DNA from: an uncultured Pseudomonadota bacterium
GTDB lineage: Bacteria; Myxococcota_A; UBA796; SXON01
Assembly (NCBI GenBank): GCA_903900265.1
Contig: CAIUMM010000015.1
Location: 157,438-211,565, forward strand
Direction of reading: 5' to 3'
DNA length: 54,128 bases
The position numbers and the translations under genes were made by a program. The notes below the pieces were generated by a model. That model was given only the letters and a program-made list of their open reading frames with translations. It did no database searches and was not told the DNA's origin. Each line of letters begins with the position of its first letter. Within the stretch, counting starts at the first letter, position 1. Of this stretch, positions 43,219 through 52,470 are shown piece after piece.

Positions 43219-44343
43219 ATGCGTTTTGGTGTAGTCCGCGAATTGACCCCGGAAGAGCGGCGGGTACCGGTCACGCCGGACGGCGCTCGCACGCTCGTCG
43301 CGGCGGGTCACAGCGTCTTTGTGGAGACCGGTGTCGGTGCGGGGGCCGGGTTCTCGGACACCGAGTACGTCGCGTCCGGGGCGCAGGTTCAGTACGCGCC
43401 GCGGGAGGTGGCGGCTTCGTCCGACATCCTCGTCAAGCTGCACGCGCCGATGGCCTCCGAGGCCGATCTGTTCAAGCCCAACGGGACCGTGCTGGGCTTC
43501 TTGCATCTCGCTTCGCTGGAGCCAAGCTGGCACGCGCTCTTTGCGGAGCGCAAGACCACGACGATCTCGCTGGAGATGGTGCGCGAGGGCATCGACGAGT
43601 ACCCGATCCTCGAGCCCTTGTCGGCGCTGGGCGGTCGCGTGGCGATCGCCCTCGCCGCGTACCACCTGACGATCCCCGGCGGCGGTCCCGGCGTGCTGTT
43701 GGGCGGGTGCAGCGGCGTTCCCCCCGCGATGGTGCTGGTCATCGGCGGTGGAACGGCGGGACAAGCCGCGGCCGCTGAAGCCGCGGCGTTGGGCGCGCAG
43801 GTCGTCGTGCTCGATCGCGACCCGCGGCGCTTGCAACGCATGGAGCGCGCGATCGGGCGCATCGCGGTCACCGCGACGGCGAGCGAGTACCATCTTTCCC
43901 GCTACGTCGAACAAGCCGACGTCGTGATCGGCGCGGTGGCGGTGCGCGGTGAGCCCGCTCCCAAGGTGCTGCGGCGCCAGCACATCCGGCTGATGCGCGA
44001 AGGCACGCTGTTCATCGACATGGCGATCGACGAAGGCGGCTGCTCTGAGACCAGCCGTCCGACCACGCCTGAGATGCCGGTGTACGAGGCCGAAGGGGTG
44101 CGTCACATCTGCATCCCCAACCTGCCGAGCGAGGTCGCGCGCACGGCGTCCCGCGCGTTGGGGTCGAGCCTGCTGCCGTACCTGTTGGAGCTGGCCGAAG
44201 GGGTGCGCCCCGCCATCGCGCGCAGCGAAGCCTTGCGTCACGCCTGCGGGTTCTTGGAGGGGCAATTGGTCAGTCCTGCGCTGCGAAAGTACATCTCCAT
44301 GCCCGCGGCGGATCTCGACGCGCTCGTCCCGAGGGCCGAATGA
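43219..44343 (+). CDS. ald: Alanine dehydrogenase
   Basis: The product is 374 aa. NAD-dependent conversion of alanine to pyruvate and ammonia. Typical features are RELTPEERRVPVTP at the N-terminus, substrate Lys73 (ILVKLHAP), catalytic His96 (GFLHLASL), the Rossmann motif VLVIGGGTAGQAAAAEAAALGA and a conserved Asp in IDMAIDEGG (near 272). PNT-type enzymes share the fold, but length and active-site residues favour Ald. It is the first of four genes linked by stop/start overlaps. Confidence 0.9.
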   Translation: MRFGVVRELTPEERRVPVTPDGARTLVAAGHSVFVETGVGAGAGFSDTEYVASGAQVQYAPREVAASSDILVKLHAPMASEADLFKPNGTVLGFLHLASLEPSWHALFAERKTTTISLEMVREGIDEYPILEPLSALGGRVAIALAAYHLTIPGGGPGVLLGGCSGVPPAMVLVIGGGTAGQAAAAEAAALGAQVVVLDRDPRRLQRMERAIGRIAVTATASEYHLSRYVEQADVVIGAVAVRGEPAPKVLRRQHIRLMREGTLFIDMAIDEGGCSETSRPTTPEMPVYEAEGVRHICIPNLPSEVARTASRALGSSLLPYLLELAEGVRPAIARSEALRHACGFLEGQLVSPALRKYISMPAADLDALVPRAE

Positions 44344-44861
44344 CCCGGCCCGGCGTAGAGTCCTGGGGGGGCCACTCCCCGACCGTGCCCGACAGCGCGT
44401 GGGTGCATCCCAGCGCCGTCGTGATGGGCGACGTCACGCTCGGCGAGCGCGTCACCATCTGGCCCACCGTCGTGTTGCGCGGCGATCAAGGCGCCATCGT
44501 CATCGGCGACGAGACGAACGTGCAGGACGGCACCGTCGCGCACGCCACCGGCGGGATCTCGACGGTGCAGATCGGCGCGCGCTGCACCATCGGCCACCGG
44601 GTCATCCTGCATGGCTGCGTGGTCGAAGACGACTGCTTGATCGGCATGGGCAGCGTGGTGCTCGACAACGTGCGCATCGGCGCCGGCAGCATCGTCGGCG
44701 CCGGCGCGGTGGTCCCGGTCGGCATGCAGGTCCCGCCGGGCGTGCTGGTCTTGGGCATGCCCGCGAAGGTCGTGCGCGCGGTCACCGAGCTGGATCGGGC
44801 GCGCATCGCGATGGGCCACCTCGCCTACTTGTCGCTGCTGGCCACCCACACGGAGGGCTGA
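44340..44861 (+). CDS. Gamma-class carbonic anhydrase family protein
   Basis: The product is 173 aa. A left-handed beta-helix of hexapeptide repeats contains the three zinc-binding histidines H68 (QDGTVAHA), H86 and H91 (CTIGHRVILHG), matching Cam/YrdA-type proteins. CO2 hydration is the family activity, although many YrdA-like members are not shown active. The ATG overlaps the ald stop (ATGA), and its TGA overlaps the methyltransferase ATG. Confidence 0.9.
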   Translation: MTRPGVESWGGHSPTVPDSAWVHPSAVVMGDVTLGERVTIWPTVVLRGDQGAIVIGDETNVQDGTVAHATGGISTVQIGARCTIGHRVILHGCVVEDDCLIGMGSVVLDNVRIGAGSIVGAGAVVPVGMQVPPGVLVLGMPAKVVRAVTELDRARIAMGHLAYLSLLATHTEG

Positions 44862-45925
44862 TGCGCGTCTGGTCGAGCGCGCTGCCGGCGCCGGTGCCGC
44901 CCAGCGATCGCATACGCTGGGTGGTCGAGGGGATCTGGGCCGACGTGCAGCGCGATCCGCGCCACGCCGGCCCGATCATCAGCGCGGCCCTGCGCGCGGC
45001 GCGCACGCTCGGCAGCAAGGAGCGGCCTGTCGCGGGAGACATGCTGACCGGCATGATCCGCCACCACCGCGGCCTTGCGCGCATCCACGCCGACCCCGTA
45101 CAAGCGTGGCTGCGGCTGTGCAACGACGGCGCGCCCGAGCTGGATGACCCCGAGGATGCCGCTGCGGCCTATGCGATCGCGGTGTCGATGCCCGAGGACA
45201 TCGCGGCGGAGTGGTGGTCGCGGCTCGGGCCTGAGGCGGCGGTGCAGCACGCTCGCACCCTTGCCGGACGGGCGCCGGTGGCGCTGCGCGTCCTGCGCGA
45301 AGGCTTCACGCTCTCGGTGCCGTTTCGACGCGTGGGTGCGCATGGCGCGGTGCTCGAAGCGCGCTGCAACCTTGATCTGGAGCCGTCGTACCGCGAGGGG
45401 ATGGTCGAGGTGCAGGATCTCGGCAGCCAGACGATCGTGGACGCCGCGTTCCCGGGACGAGGCGCGCGGGTGCTCGACCTGTGCGCGGGCGCCGGCGGAA
45501 AGTCGCTGTCGCTCGCGGCGCTGGGCGCGGACGTGCAGGCGTGGGACATCCGGCCGAGGGCGCTGGACGCGCTGGCCGAGCGCGCCCGTCGTGCCCGGTT
45601 GAAGGTGCGCATCGCGCCGCCGGAAGGGCGCTACGATCTCGTGCTGGTCGACGCGCCTTGCTCGGGGACCGGCGTGCTGCGCCGCCACCCAGAAAACCGC
45701 TGGAAGCTCGAATTCCCGACCGACGCGCAGCTTGGGTTGCTGCGTCGCGCGGTCACGATGGCGCCTACCGTTGTCTACGCCACGTGCGCGCTGACCCGCC
45801 GCGAGAATGAAGACGTGGTGCGCAGCGTCGCCGAGCCCGCAGCCCAGCTCGTCGAGGAGCAGACGATCTGGCCCGAGCCGGGCGGCGCCGACGGGTTCTA
45901 TTGGGCGAAGCTGGCGGGCGGATGA
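44861..45925 (+). CDS. RsmB/NOP-family RNA (cytosine-5) methyltransferase
   Basis: The product is 354 aa. The N-terminal region (about 1-150) is NusB-like. The SAM-binding Rossmann core has VLDLCAGAGGKSLSLAALG (about 207-225), motif IV DAPCSGTGVLRRHPENRW (about 264-281) and the catalytic Cys in VVYATCALTRRENEDV (near 307). It methylates C5 of cytosine in rRNA or tRNA; the target cannot be fixed. The upstream in-frame extension (to 44399) overlaps the carbonic anhydrase and is rejected in favour of the TGATG junction at 44861. Confidence 0.92.
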   Translation: MRVWSSALPAPVPPSDRIRWVVEGIWADVQRDPRHAGPIISAALRAARTLGSKERPVAGDMLTGMIRHHRGLARIHADPVQAWLRLCNDGAPELDDPEDAAAAYAIAVSMPEDIAAEWWSRLGPEAAVQHARTLAGRAPVALRVLREGFTLSVPFRRVGAHGAVLEARCNLDLEPSYREGMVEVQDLGSQTIVDAAFPGRGARVLDLCAGAGGKSLSLAALGADVQAWDIRPRALDALAERARRARLKVRIAPPEGRYDLVLVDAPCSGTGVLRRHPENRWKLEFPTDAQLGLLRRAVTMAPTVVYATCALTRRENEDVVRSVAEPAAQLVEEQTIWPEPGGADGFYWAKLAGG

Positions 45926-47907
45926 GCGAGGGGCTGTACTCTGGAAAACGGCTGCGGGACGGACGCTACCGGCTGCTCTCCAAGCTGCGCGCCGGCGCCA
46001 CCGCGCAAGTCTGGCGCGCGCTCGACGCGCGCGACGGCGTGGAGGTGGCCATCAAGGCCGTGCCCACCGACGCCGGCGGGGCGGACGCGGTGGAGCACGA
46101 GGCCGAGGCGGTGGCCCGGGTGCAGCACCCCGGCGCGGTGCGCGTGCTCGCTACCTTCGAGGAGGCCGACCACGGGCTGATCGTGATGGAGCTGGCCGCG
46201 GGCTCGCTCGCCGACCGGGTGGACGCGCACGGCCCGTTGGACGGCGCCGCCACGCGCGCCATCGGACTCGCGCTGGCCGAGGTGTTGGCTGCCGCGCACG
46301 CCGCCGGGGTCGTGCACCGCGACGTCAAGCCCCAGAATGTGCTGGTCATGACCGACGGGAGCGTGCGGCTGGCTGACTTCGGCATCGCGCGGGTGCACGC
46401 CCGCGGCCACACCCGCACCGGAGCGCTGCTGGGCACGCTGCCGTTCATGGCGCCCGAGCAGCGCCGCGACGCCCGCGATGTGCGGCCGGCGACCGACATC
46501 TACGCGCTGGCGGCGCTGATCGCGTGGATGCGCACCGGCGTGATGCCGGGGGACCTGTTCGTGCCCGAGGTGATCGACGCGCTGCGGGCGCGGCTGCTCG
46601 CGGCGGGGGAGTCCGACGACGCGCTGCTGGACGTGATCGTCGCGGCGGGGCGGTACGCGCCGGCGGAGCGGATCGCGGACGGCGCGCGGATGGCGGAGGC
46701 GCTGCGGGGGGTGGGGGCGCGGAATGGCGTGGTCGTCGCCGGTGTCCAAATGCCGACGCCCGAGGCTGCTGGGATCTCTGAGCGGGGCGACGAGCCTGCG
46801 CTGTCGCCTCCCGGTTCTACAGCGGGCCGGGCTTCGGGCCGGGCTTCGGGCCGGGCTTCGGGGCTTTTTCGCGGGGCTGCGCTGGGCGTGGTCGGCAGCG
46901 GGGTGGTGGGCCTCGCAGCCTATGCTGTCATCGGTGGGGCGCCGCTGGGGTGGCTGTCGGAACCTGTGGACGTCGCAGTAGCTGACGTGTCTGCTGACGT
47001 GTCTGCTGACGTGTCTGCGGGCGCGGGCGAATTTCCAGACTGCGCCGATCGGGTGTCCGAGTGGGTCGAGGACGTGCGGCTGGGACCGCGCGAGACGATG
47101 GACGCAGCGCTGGCGGATGTAGACGGCGATGGCGTGCTCGATGCATTGTTCCCCAACCAGCTCGACGAGTCGCTGTCGATTTGGTGGGGCGTCCGCGGCG
47201 ACTTCCCGGCGGTCCGCACCGACGTGAAGATCGGCAGGTCGCATCGTGCGCCGGCAGCGGGCGATTTTGATGGCGACGGTCAGGTGGATCTGGTGTTCGG
47301 ATTGCCGGAGACCGAGGCGATCGGGTGGTTGCACGCGCTGCCCAACCGCACGTTTTCCAAGCTCCAGACCACCTTTCAGGGGCCGGCGGTAGAGTACCTC
47401 GCGCTCGCTGACGAGAACCGCGACGGGCGTCTGGACCTGTACATTCGCACCGTCGGCGGATTTTTGGACGTACGCCGCTCGCAGGCCGACGGCTGGGCCT
47501 CAGGTCGGCTGGTGACGATGCTTGGCGAGGGCGCGGTGCTCGCGATGGCGCGGACCCGAGGGCCGATCCCCCTGTTGTACACGTCCACGGGCACCGGTAC
47601 CGACTCCGAAGTTCACATCCAAGAAGGCGATGGTCGGCTTCAGTCGTCGTGGCCGGGCATCCAGAGGTGGGTGCCGAGCCCGGAAGGCACCTCGGGTGAC
47701 GCATACGGAATCAGCCGGCTCGGTGCGGTTGTGCGTGTCGCCGCCGATGGAACGGCGTGCAAGGTCGGGCCGCAAAACAAGACTTTCCGGATGTTGGCTG
47801 TGGGCGACATGAACGGCGATGGCGTGTTGGACGGCTTGTCCTCGCTCACTTGTCGGTTTTGCACGAGCAACCACGTGTTCTTGCGTGGTGTCGGCGGAGG
47901 ACGGTAA
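45922..47907 (+). CDS. Membrane Ser/Thr protein kinase with extracytoplasmic FG-GAP domain
   Basis: The product is 661 aa. Kinase domain about 10-270: VAIKAVP (K about 45), HRDVKPQNVLV, ADFGIARV, MAPEQRRD. A low-complexity GRAS-repeat linker and one TM helix (about 314-341) follow, then a second repeat (DVSA x3) and an outer FG-GAP/VCBS-like propeller fragment (about 375-650: ADVDGDGVLDALFP, GDFDGDGQVDLVFG, GDMNGDGVLDGLSS). This is a one-pass receptor kinase layout. The ATGA overlap with the methyltransferase stop sets the start at 45922. Confidence 0.9.
   Translation: MSEGLYSGKRLRDGRYRLLSKLRAGATAQVWRALDARDGVEVAIKAVPTDAGGADAVEHEAEAVARVQHPGAVRVLATFEEADHGLIVMELAAGSLADRVDAHGPLDGAATRAIGLALAEVLAAAHAAGVVHRDVKPQNVLVMTDGSVRLADFGIARVHARGHTRTGALLGTLPFMAPEQRRDARDVRPATDIYALAALIAWMRTGVMPGDLFVPEVIDALRARLLAAGESDDALLDVIVAAGRYAPAERIADGARMAEALRGVGARNGVVVAGVQMPTPEAAGISERGDEPALSPPGSTAGRASGRASGRASGLFRGAALGVVGSGVVGLAAYAVIGGAPLGWLSEPVDVAVADVSADVSADVSAGAGEFPDCADRVSEWVEDVRLGPRETMDAALADVDGDGVLDALFPNQLDESLSIWWGVRGDFPAVRTDVKIGRSHRAPAAGDFDGDGQVDLVFGLPETEAIGWLHALPNRTFSKLQTTFQGPAVEYLALADENRDGRLDLYIRTVGGFLDVRRSQADGWASGRLVTMLGEGAVLAMARTRGPIPLLYTSTGTGTDSEVHIQEGDGRLQSSWPGIQRWVPSPEGTSGDAYGISRLGAVVRVAADGTACKVGPQNKTFRMLAVGDMNGDGVLDGLSSLTCRFCTSNHVFLRGVGGGR
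46824..46859. repeat. Three perfect 12-bp repeats (GRAS linker) in the receptor kinase
   Basis: GGGCCGGGCTTC occurs three times in tandem and encodes GRASGRASGRAS just before the TM helix. Copy number could vary by slippage without shifting the frame. Confidence 0.85.
46981..47016. repeat. Three perfect 12-bp repeats (DVSA linker) in the receptor kinase
   Basis: GCTGACGTGTCT occurs three times in tandem just after the TM helix and encodes ADVSADVSADVS. Confidence 0.85.
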
Positions 47908-47944
47908 GGGCAGAGCGGCAGCGGTCCGCCGTCGACCGCTCCGT

Positions 47945-47976
47945 TCGCCCGCCAGCCATCGGGTGCTTAGGAGGGA
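47945..47976 (+). repeat. 32-bp leader shared with the second AAA/nuclease gene (copy A)
   Basis: The segment ending AGGAGGGA directly precedes the start at 47980 and is identical to 53422-53453. It includes a strong Shine-Dalgarno (AGGAGG), and identity continues into the first codons. Confidence 0.9.
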
Positions 47977-47979
47977 TGG

Positions 47980-49539
47980 ATGCCCCGTTATTTCAACACC
48001 ACTGGTCCGTGTGAGGTGCATCGGAACTACGTTTCGGCTCCGCTCGCGCGGGTTCCGGAAGTGAACCTGTACATCGAGCGCAAGCAGTACTTCGTCCTGC
48101 ACGCGCCGCGGCAGACGGGCAAGACCACGGCGATGCGCACGTTCGCCGCGTCGTTGCGGGAGCGGGGGATCGCGGGGTGTTGGGTGACGTTCGAGGCCTC
48201 GCAGGGAGTGGAAGACATCGCGGACGCCGAGCCGCTCTGGCTTAGGGCGTTGCGGCAGGCGTCCAGCGCGATGCCGACTGGGTGGCAAGCCCCTGACCCG
48301 ACCCCGTTTGACGCAGGCCCCGCTGGGGACCGTCTCAGCGCCTATGTGCGCGCCTGGGCCGCCGCGCTCCCCGTCCCTTTGGTGCTGCTGATCGACGAGG
48401 CGGATGTCGTGTCAGGCGCCTCCCTGATCAGCCTGCTGCGCCAGCTGCGCGCGGGGTTCATGGACCGCGGCATCGGTAAGTTCCCGACATCGGTGGCTTT
48501 GATCGGCATGCGCGACTTGCGTGACTACCTCGTGCAGTCCAAAGACGGTCGGCACATCAACCCCGGCTCGCCGTTCAACATCAAGGCGGCGTCGATCACG
48601 CTGCGCAACTTCAACGCCGCCGAAGTCACCGATCTGCTCGGCCAGCACACCGCCGAGACCGACCAGGCTTTTCTGCCGGAAGCGTCTGACGAGATCGCGC
48701 GGGTCACCGACGGCCAGCCCTTTCTGGTCAACGCGCTCGCGGATCTGTGTGTGACCGCGCTGGTGCCGGACCGCGCCGTGCCGATCAGCCTTGCGCACGT
48801 CGACGAAGCCCGCGAGCGCTTGATCCGCTCGCGCACGACGCACCTCGACAGCCTCGCCGAGCGACTCAAAGAGCCGCGGGTCGCGCGCATCGTGCAGGCG
48901 GTGATCCTTGGGGATGCGCCCCACGGCATCGTCTACGACTCTGACGACTTTCAATACGTGGTCGATCTTGGGCTGATCCGCCGCGGGCTCGACGGCGCGG
49001 AGCCCGCCAACCCGATGTACCGCGAGGTGTTGGCGCGGCAGCTGTCCTACAACGTGCAGTCCGCCGTGCCCCGCCCGTCTTGGGCCTGGGCCACGCCCGA
49101 GGGCCGCCTCGACTTTCCAGCGCTGCTGGACGCCTTCCGCGACTGGTGGCGCCAGAACGCCGACGTCGTCGCTGGGCAGATGCCCGAATACCCCGAGGCT
49201 GTGCCGCACTTGGCGCTGTGCGCGTTCTTACAGCGCGTCATCAACGGCGGCGGCCGCGTACACCGCGAGTTTGCCGCGGGCCGCGGCGCGATGGACCTGC
49301 TGATTGAGTATGGGCCGGACCGCTTTGCGATTGAGATCAAGCGGGTGCGAACGCGGGACGCGCTCGAGACGGTGATCGAGCGCGGCGTGATCCAGCTGGG
49401 GCGCTATCTGGACACCGTGGGCTTGGACCACGGCTGGCTAGTGGTGTTCGACGTGCGGCCGGATCGCAGCTGGGATGAGCGGCTTTGGGAGCGCACCGTC
49501 GATGCGGGCGGGAAGCGGATCATCGTGATCGGGGGGTAG
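47980..49539 (+). CDS. AAA-ATPase / PD-(D/E)XK nuclease-like protein (copy A)
   Basis: The product is 519 aa. Walker A APRQTGKTT lies at about 42-50 and Walker B VLLIDEAD at about 134-142. A STAND-like helical region follows. The C-terminal part carries a PD-(D/E)XK core: D439 in GAMDLLIEYG and E452-x-K454 in FAIEIKRV, so nuclease activity is plausible. It resembles the widespread AAA-ATPase-like/PDDEXK_9 proteins of unknown role, often present in many copies. An almost identical second copy starts at 53457. The start has an AGGAGG site. No TM or signal is seen, so it is cytoplasmic. Confidence 0.88.
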   Translation: MPRYFNTTGPCEVHRNYVSAPLARVPEVNLYIERKQYFVLHAPRQTGKTTAMRTFAASLRERGIAGCWVTFEASQGVEDIADAEPLWLRALRQASSAMPTGWQAPDPTPFDAGPAGDRLSAYVRAWAAALPVPLVLLIDEADVVSGASLISLLRQLRAGFMDRGIGKFPTSVALIGMRDLRDYLVQSKDGRHINPGSPFNIKAASITLRNFNAAEVTDLLGQHTAETDQAFLPEASDEIARVTDGQPFLVNALADLCVTALVPDRAVPISLAHVDEARERLIRSRTTHLDSLAERLKEPRVARIVQAVILGDAPHGIVYDSDDFQYVVDLGLIRRGLDGAEPANPMYREVLARQLSYNVQSAVPRPSWAWATPEGRLDFPALLDAFRDWWRQNADVVAGQMPEYPEAVPHLALCAFLQRVINGGGRVHREFAAGRGAMDLLIEYGPDRFAIEIKRVRTRDALETVIERGVIQLGRYLDTVGLDHGWLVVFDVRPDRSWDERLWERTVDAGGKRIIVIGG

Positions 49540-49684
49540 GGGCGGGCGGTGCTGGCGGGCTGTATGTCCGCCGCGCACGGCCTGCGTCCTCACGATGATT
49601 CTCTTGCCGCCTACGCCTCGCCATCTGGTCCAGTCGAGAGGGCCGCGGGGCATCGTTACGGTGCTGGATGCTCTCGTCGACGCT

Positions 49685-52366
49685 TCATTTACAGCGGGTG
49701 GTCCAGGTGTTGGCGCCGATCGAGCCCGTGGCGCCGTTGCCGCTCTCGTCCGCGAAGGTCGAGCCCGAGCCCTCGTCCATCGGCCAGTAGCCGAACAAGC
49801 TCGTGGAAGACACCGCGGTGGGACCGTCGTTCATTACGCTGACCACCTCGGCCGCGCTGAGCGCGCGGTTCCACCATGCCAGATCGTCGATACTGCCCTC
49901 CAAGTAGCCGCTATAGCCTCCGGTGCTGCCCATCGACATCGCGCGGTTGCGCGCGTACGGGGTGATCGAAGAGGTTGTGTAGGTGGCCTCGGCGACACCG
50001 TCCACGTACCATGTGCTGGTGCCCCCGTTCACGACCACGGCGATGTGCGTCCAGCCAGCGGTCAGGACCGAGTTCGAGATGCCGGGCTTGTGGAGTGTCG
50101 AACCGCCACAGCTGGCGTCCGAGTGCCAGTACGACGCCAACTGTTCGCCGGTGGTCGAACTTCTGGGGACGATCGTCCACGACGGGCAAATGGTGCCGGT
50201 CACCTCGTCGTTGAAGAAGGCGGCGCCCGTGCTGTTCGTGCCGTATTGGTAGGTCCAGAAAGTGGCGGTTCGGGTTGATGACCATGAACGGTTCGTCCCC
50301 AACGCGATGCTCGAGGTTCCGGACCCGAGATCGATTGCGGGGGAACATCCTCCTCCCGCCGTCACCGATTCCGACGCGCTCGTGGACCCCGTCCCATCGC
50401 TCGCGGTGACCTCACACGTCCACTTCTCGCCGTCCCCCACATCCGCGCCGTCCACGACGCTGCTGTACGCCGAATCCGCCGCGCTCGCGTAGTCCACGCC
50501 GTCGACATCCCACGCGAACGCGTAGGTCATCGAGTCCCCGTCGGCGTCGGACGCCGCGGTTGTGACCGTGCAGGTCAGATCGTCGCCTTCGACCGCGTCG
50601 GCCGGCGTGACCTCCACCACCGGCGCGGTGGGCGCCGTGTTGGACACGGTGACCGTGCTGCTCGTAACCGTCGTGCCGTCCACGCTGCCGTCGTTCGGCG
50701 TGACCACGACGTAGATATCTTGGCCCTTGTCGAAGTAGGTCGCCCCGCTCAGCGTGGCGGAGCTGGCGCTGCCGCGCGGCACGCCGTCTACGTACCAGTC
50801 ATACGTGTACGAGAGCGTGTCGCCATCGAGGTCGGTGGCAGAGACCGCGGCAGTGAGCGTGTCGTTGGTGTAGACCGTCGTAGGCGTCAACGTGACGGTG
50901 GTGACTGAGGGCGCGGTGTTCGCGCCGGTGGCGGTGCTGCTACTGATCGGCGTACCCAAATCTGCGCCGTCCCACGGAGTCACGACGACGTAGATGCTGT
51001 CGGCCTTCTTGAAGCGGTTGGGCAACAGGCTGCTGCTCGTGCTGACCATGCTGCCGTTGACGTACCAGTCGTAGCTATACGTGATGCTGTCGCCGTCGTC
51101 GTCGCTCGCCGCCCCGAGGCTGACGGTGATCGTGTCGTTCTCGGTAGGCGCGTAGGTGGAGAGCGTGACGCTCGCCAACACCGGCGCAGTGTTGGAGACC
51201 GTCAACGCGCTCGTGACCGCCGTACCGCTCGCTTCGCCGTCAAAAGGCGTGGCCGCGCAGGTGACAGCGTCCCCCTTGTTGAAGCTCGCGCCGTCCAGCG
51301 TCGCCGTCGTCCCGACCTCGGTGCCGTTGACCGACCACGCGTAGGTCCAGCTTTCGACGTCCCCGTCGGCGTCCGAAAATCCCGCCGGCAAGCACGTCAG
51401 CGTACTAATCTCGTAGGCGGTAGACGGATCAATTGTTGCACGGATCGCGCGAGGCAAAGAGTTCGCGACCTCGGCGTCGGCAGAGACAAACGCCTCGCCG
51501 TCGTCAAAGCCGTCGTTGGGCACGACCTCGACCGAGACGCGCTGGTGCTTGGCGAAGCTGCCGGCCAAGAGCGTGTCGCTGTCGCCCGACTGCGCTTCGG
51601 TTCCGTCCACAAAGAAGGTGTAGGTGTAGGTGATCGCGTCGGCATCGGCGTCGTAGCCTTCGACCACGGCGACAACATCGTCGGTCACGTAGGGCGCCGC
51701 GGGCGCAAGTGTGACGCTGAGCACCTCGGGCGCGGAGTTGGCGATCTCAACCTCGGCGGTGACGGGTAGTCCTGTACCCTCAATATCCACGGGCGTGACC
51801 GTGACGGCCCAGCGCTGGCCGTGCTCGGTGCGGTCGGCGGGGATGGTATCGGTAACGGTGCCATCGTGGCCACCGTCCAGCATCCATTCGTAGTTCAACG
51901 TCACCGCGTCGCCGTCGTCATCCAACCCCGTCGCTACCGCCACAAGGTCGTCTCCCGTAGCCGGGACCTCAGGGTTGAACGACACCGTCACCGTCGGAAG
52001 CGTGTTTACGATGTTCGTCGTCGCAGACGCCGCTTTGCCGTCTCCACCCCCATCGTTCGGAGTCACCGTGACCTCCCACTCCTCACCCCGCACCGTCTCG
52101 GCGGCCGGCACGGTGTTCGTCGTGAGATCGGTGCGCGGCAGGCCGTCCTGCTTCCAGGAGTAGCTGTAGGTCACCGCGTCGCCGTCGGCATCCCGAGCCT
52201 CCGCGTCGATCACCGCGACGAGGTCATCGGTCGTACGCGGATCATTGGGCCCGATGCTGACCGTGGGCGCGCTCGGCGGTTGGTTTTCGATATCCACGAC
52301 CGCTTTGCCGTCGCAGGCTTGGAGGAGGAACAGGACGATGGGGAGGGGGAGCAGACGACCAGACAT
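49685..52366 (-). CDS. Multi-Ig-like (PKD/cadherin-type) lipoprotein with C-terminal LamG domain
   Basis: The product is 893 aa. The lipobox is LFLLQAC (C18). About seven Ig-like units of some 90-100 residues follow (about 25-690), each with a pattern such as DGDxxTYxYxWxVDG and VVVTPNDG. A Concanavalin-A/LamG-like domain (about 705-893) ends the protein (WTHIAVVVNGGTSTWYVDGVAE, GSIDDLAWWNRALSAAEVV). It is an outer-surface protein, likely adhesive or structural. The ATG at 52366 gives the signal; the longer frame begins earlier without one. It is convergent with AAA copy A across a 145-bp gap in which nothing is seen. Confidence 0.87.
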   Translation of the reverse strand: MSGRLLPLPIVLFLLQACDGKAVVDIENQPPSAPTVSIGPNDPRTTDDLVAVIDAEARDADGDAVTYSYSWKQDGLPRTDLTTNTVPAAETVRGEEWEVTVTPNDGGGDGKAASATTNIVNTLPTVTVSFNPEVPATGDDLVAVATGLDDDGDAVTLNYEWMLDGGHDGTVTDTIPADRTEHGQRWAVTVTPVDIEGTGLPVTAEVEIANSAPEVLSVTLAPAAPYVTDDVVAVVEGYDADADAITYTYTFFVDGTEAQSGDSDTLLAGSFAKHQRVSVEVVPNDGFDDGEAFVSADAEVANSLPRAIRATIDPSTAYEISTLTCLPAGFSDADGDVESWTYAWSVNGTEVGTTATLDGASFNKGDAVTCAATPFDGEASGTAVTSALTVSNTAPVLASVTLSTYAPTENDTITVSLGAASDDDGDSITYSYDWYVNGSMVSTSSSLLPNRFKKADSIYVVVTPWDGADLGTPISSSTATGANTAPSVTTVTLTPTTVYTNDTLTAAVSATDLDGDTLSYTYDWYVDGVPRGSASSATLSGATYFDKGQDIYVVVTPNDGSVDGTTVTSSTVTVSNTAPTAPVVEVTPADAVEGDDLTCTVTTAASDADGDSMTYAFAWDVDGVDYASAADSAYSSVVDGADVGDGEKWTCEVTASDGTGSTSASESVTAGGGCSPAIDLGSGTSSIALGTNRSWSSTRTATFWTYQYGTNSTGAAFFNDEVTGTICPSWTIVPRSSTTGEQLASYWHSDASCGGSTLHKPGISNSVLTAGWTHIAVVVNGGTSTWYVDGVAEATYTTSSITPYARNRAMSMGSTGGYSGYLEGSIDDLAWWNRALSAAEVVSVMNDGPTAVSSTSLFGYWPMDEGSGSTFADESGNGATGSIGANTWTTRCK

Positions 52367-52470
52367 GGGGACCCTGAGGTGAGGCGCGATGGTATGCGAC
52401 CTTCCCCTGCCAACTCCGGCCAGTTCCGGCACCCGCAGCCGCCGATCGGCGCAATCGCACGTTAGGTCCC

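Noticed and set aside
41791..44265. 824-codon minus-strand frame opposite the SUMF1 kinase and ald genes
   Set aside because: It spans two well-supported plus-strand genes and an intergenic gap, and its product is Arg/Gln/His-rich without domains.
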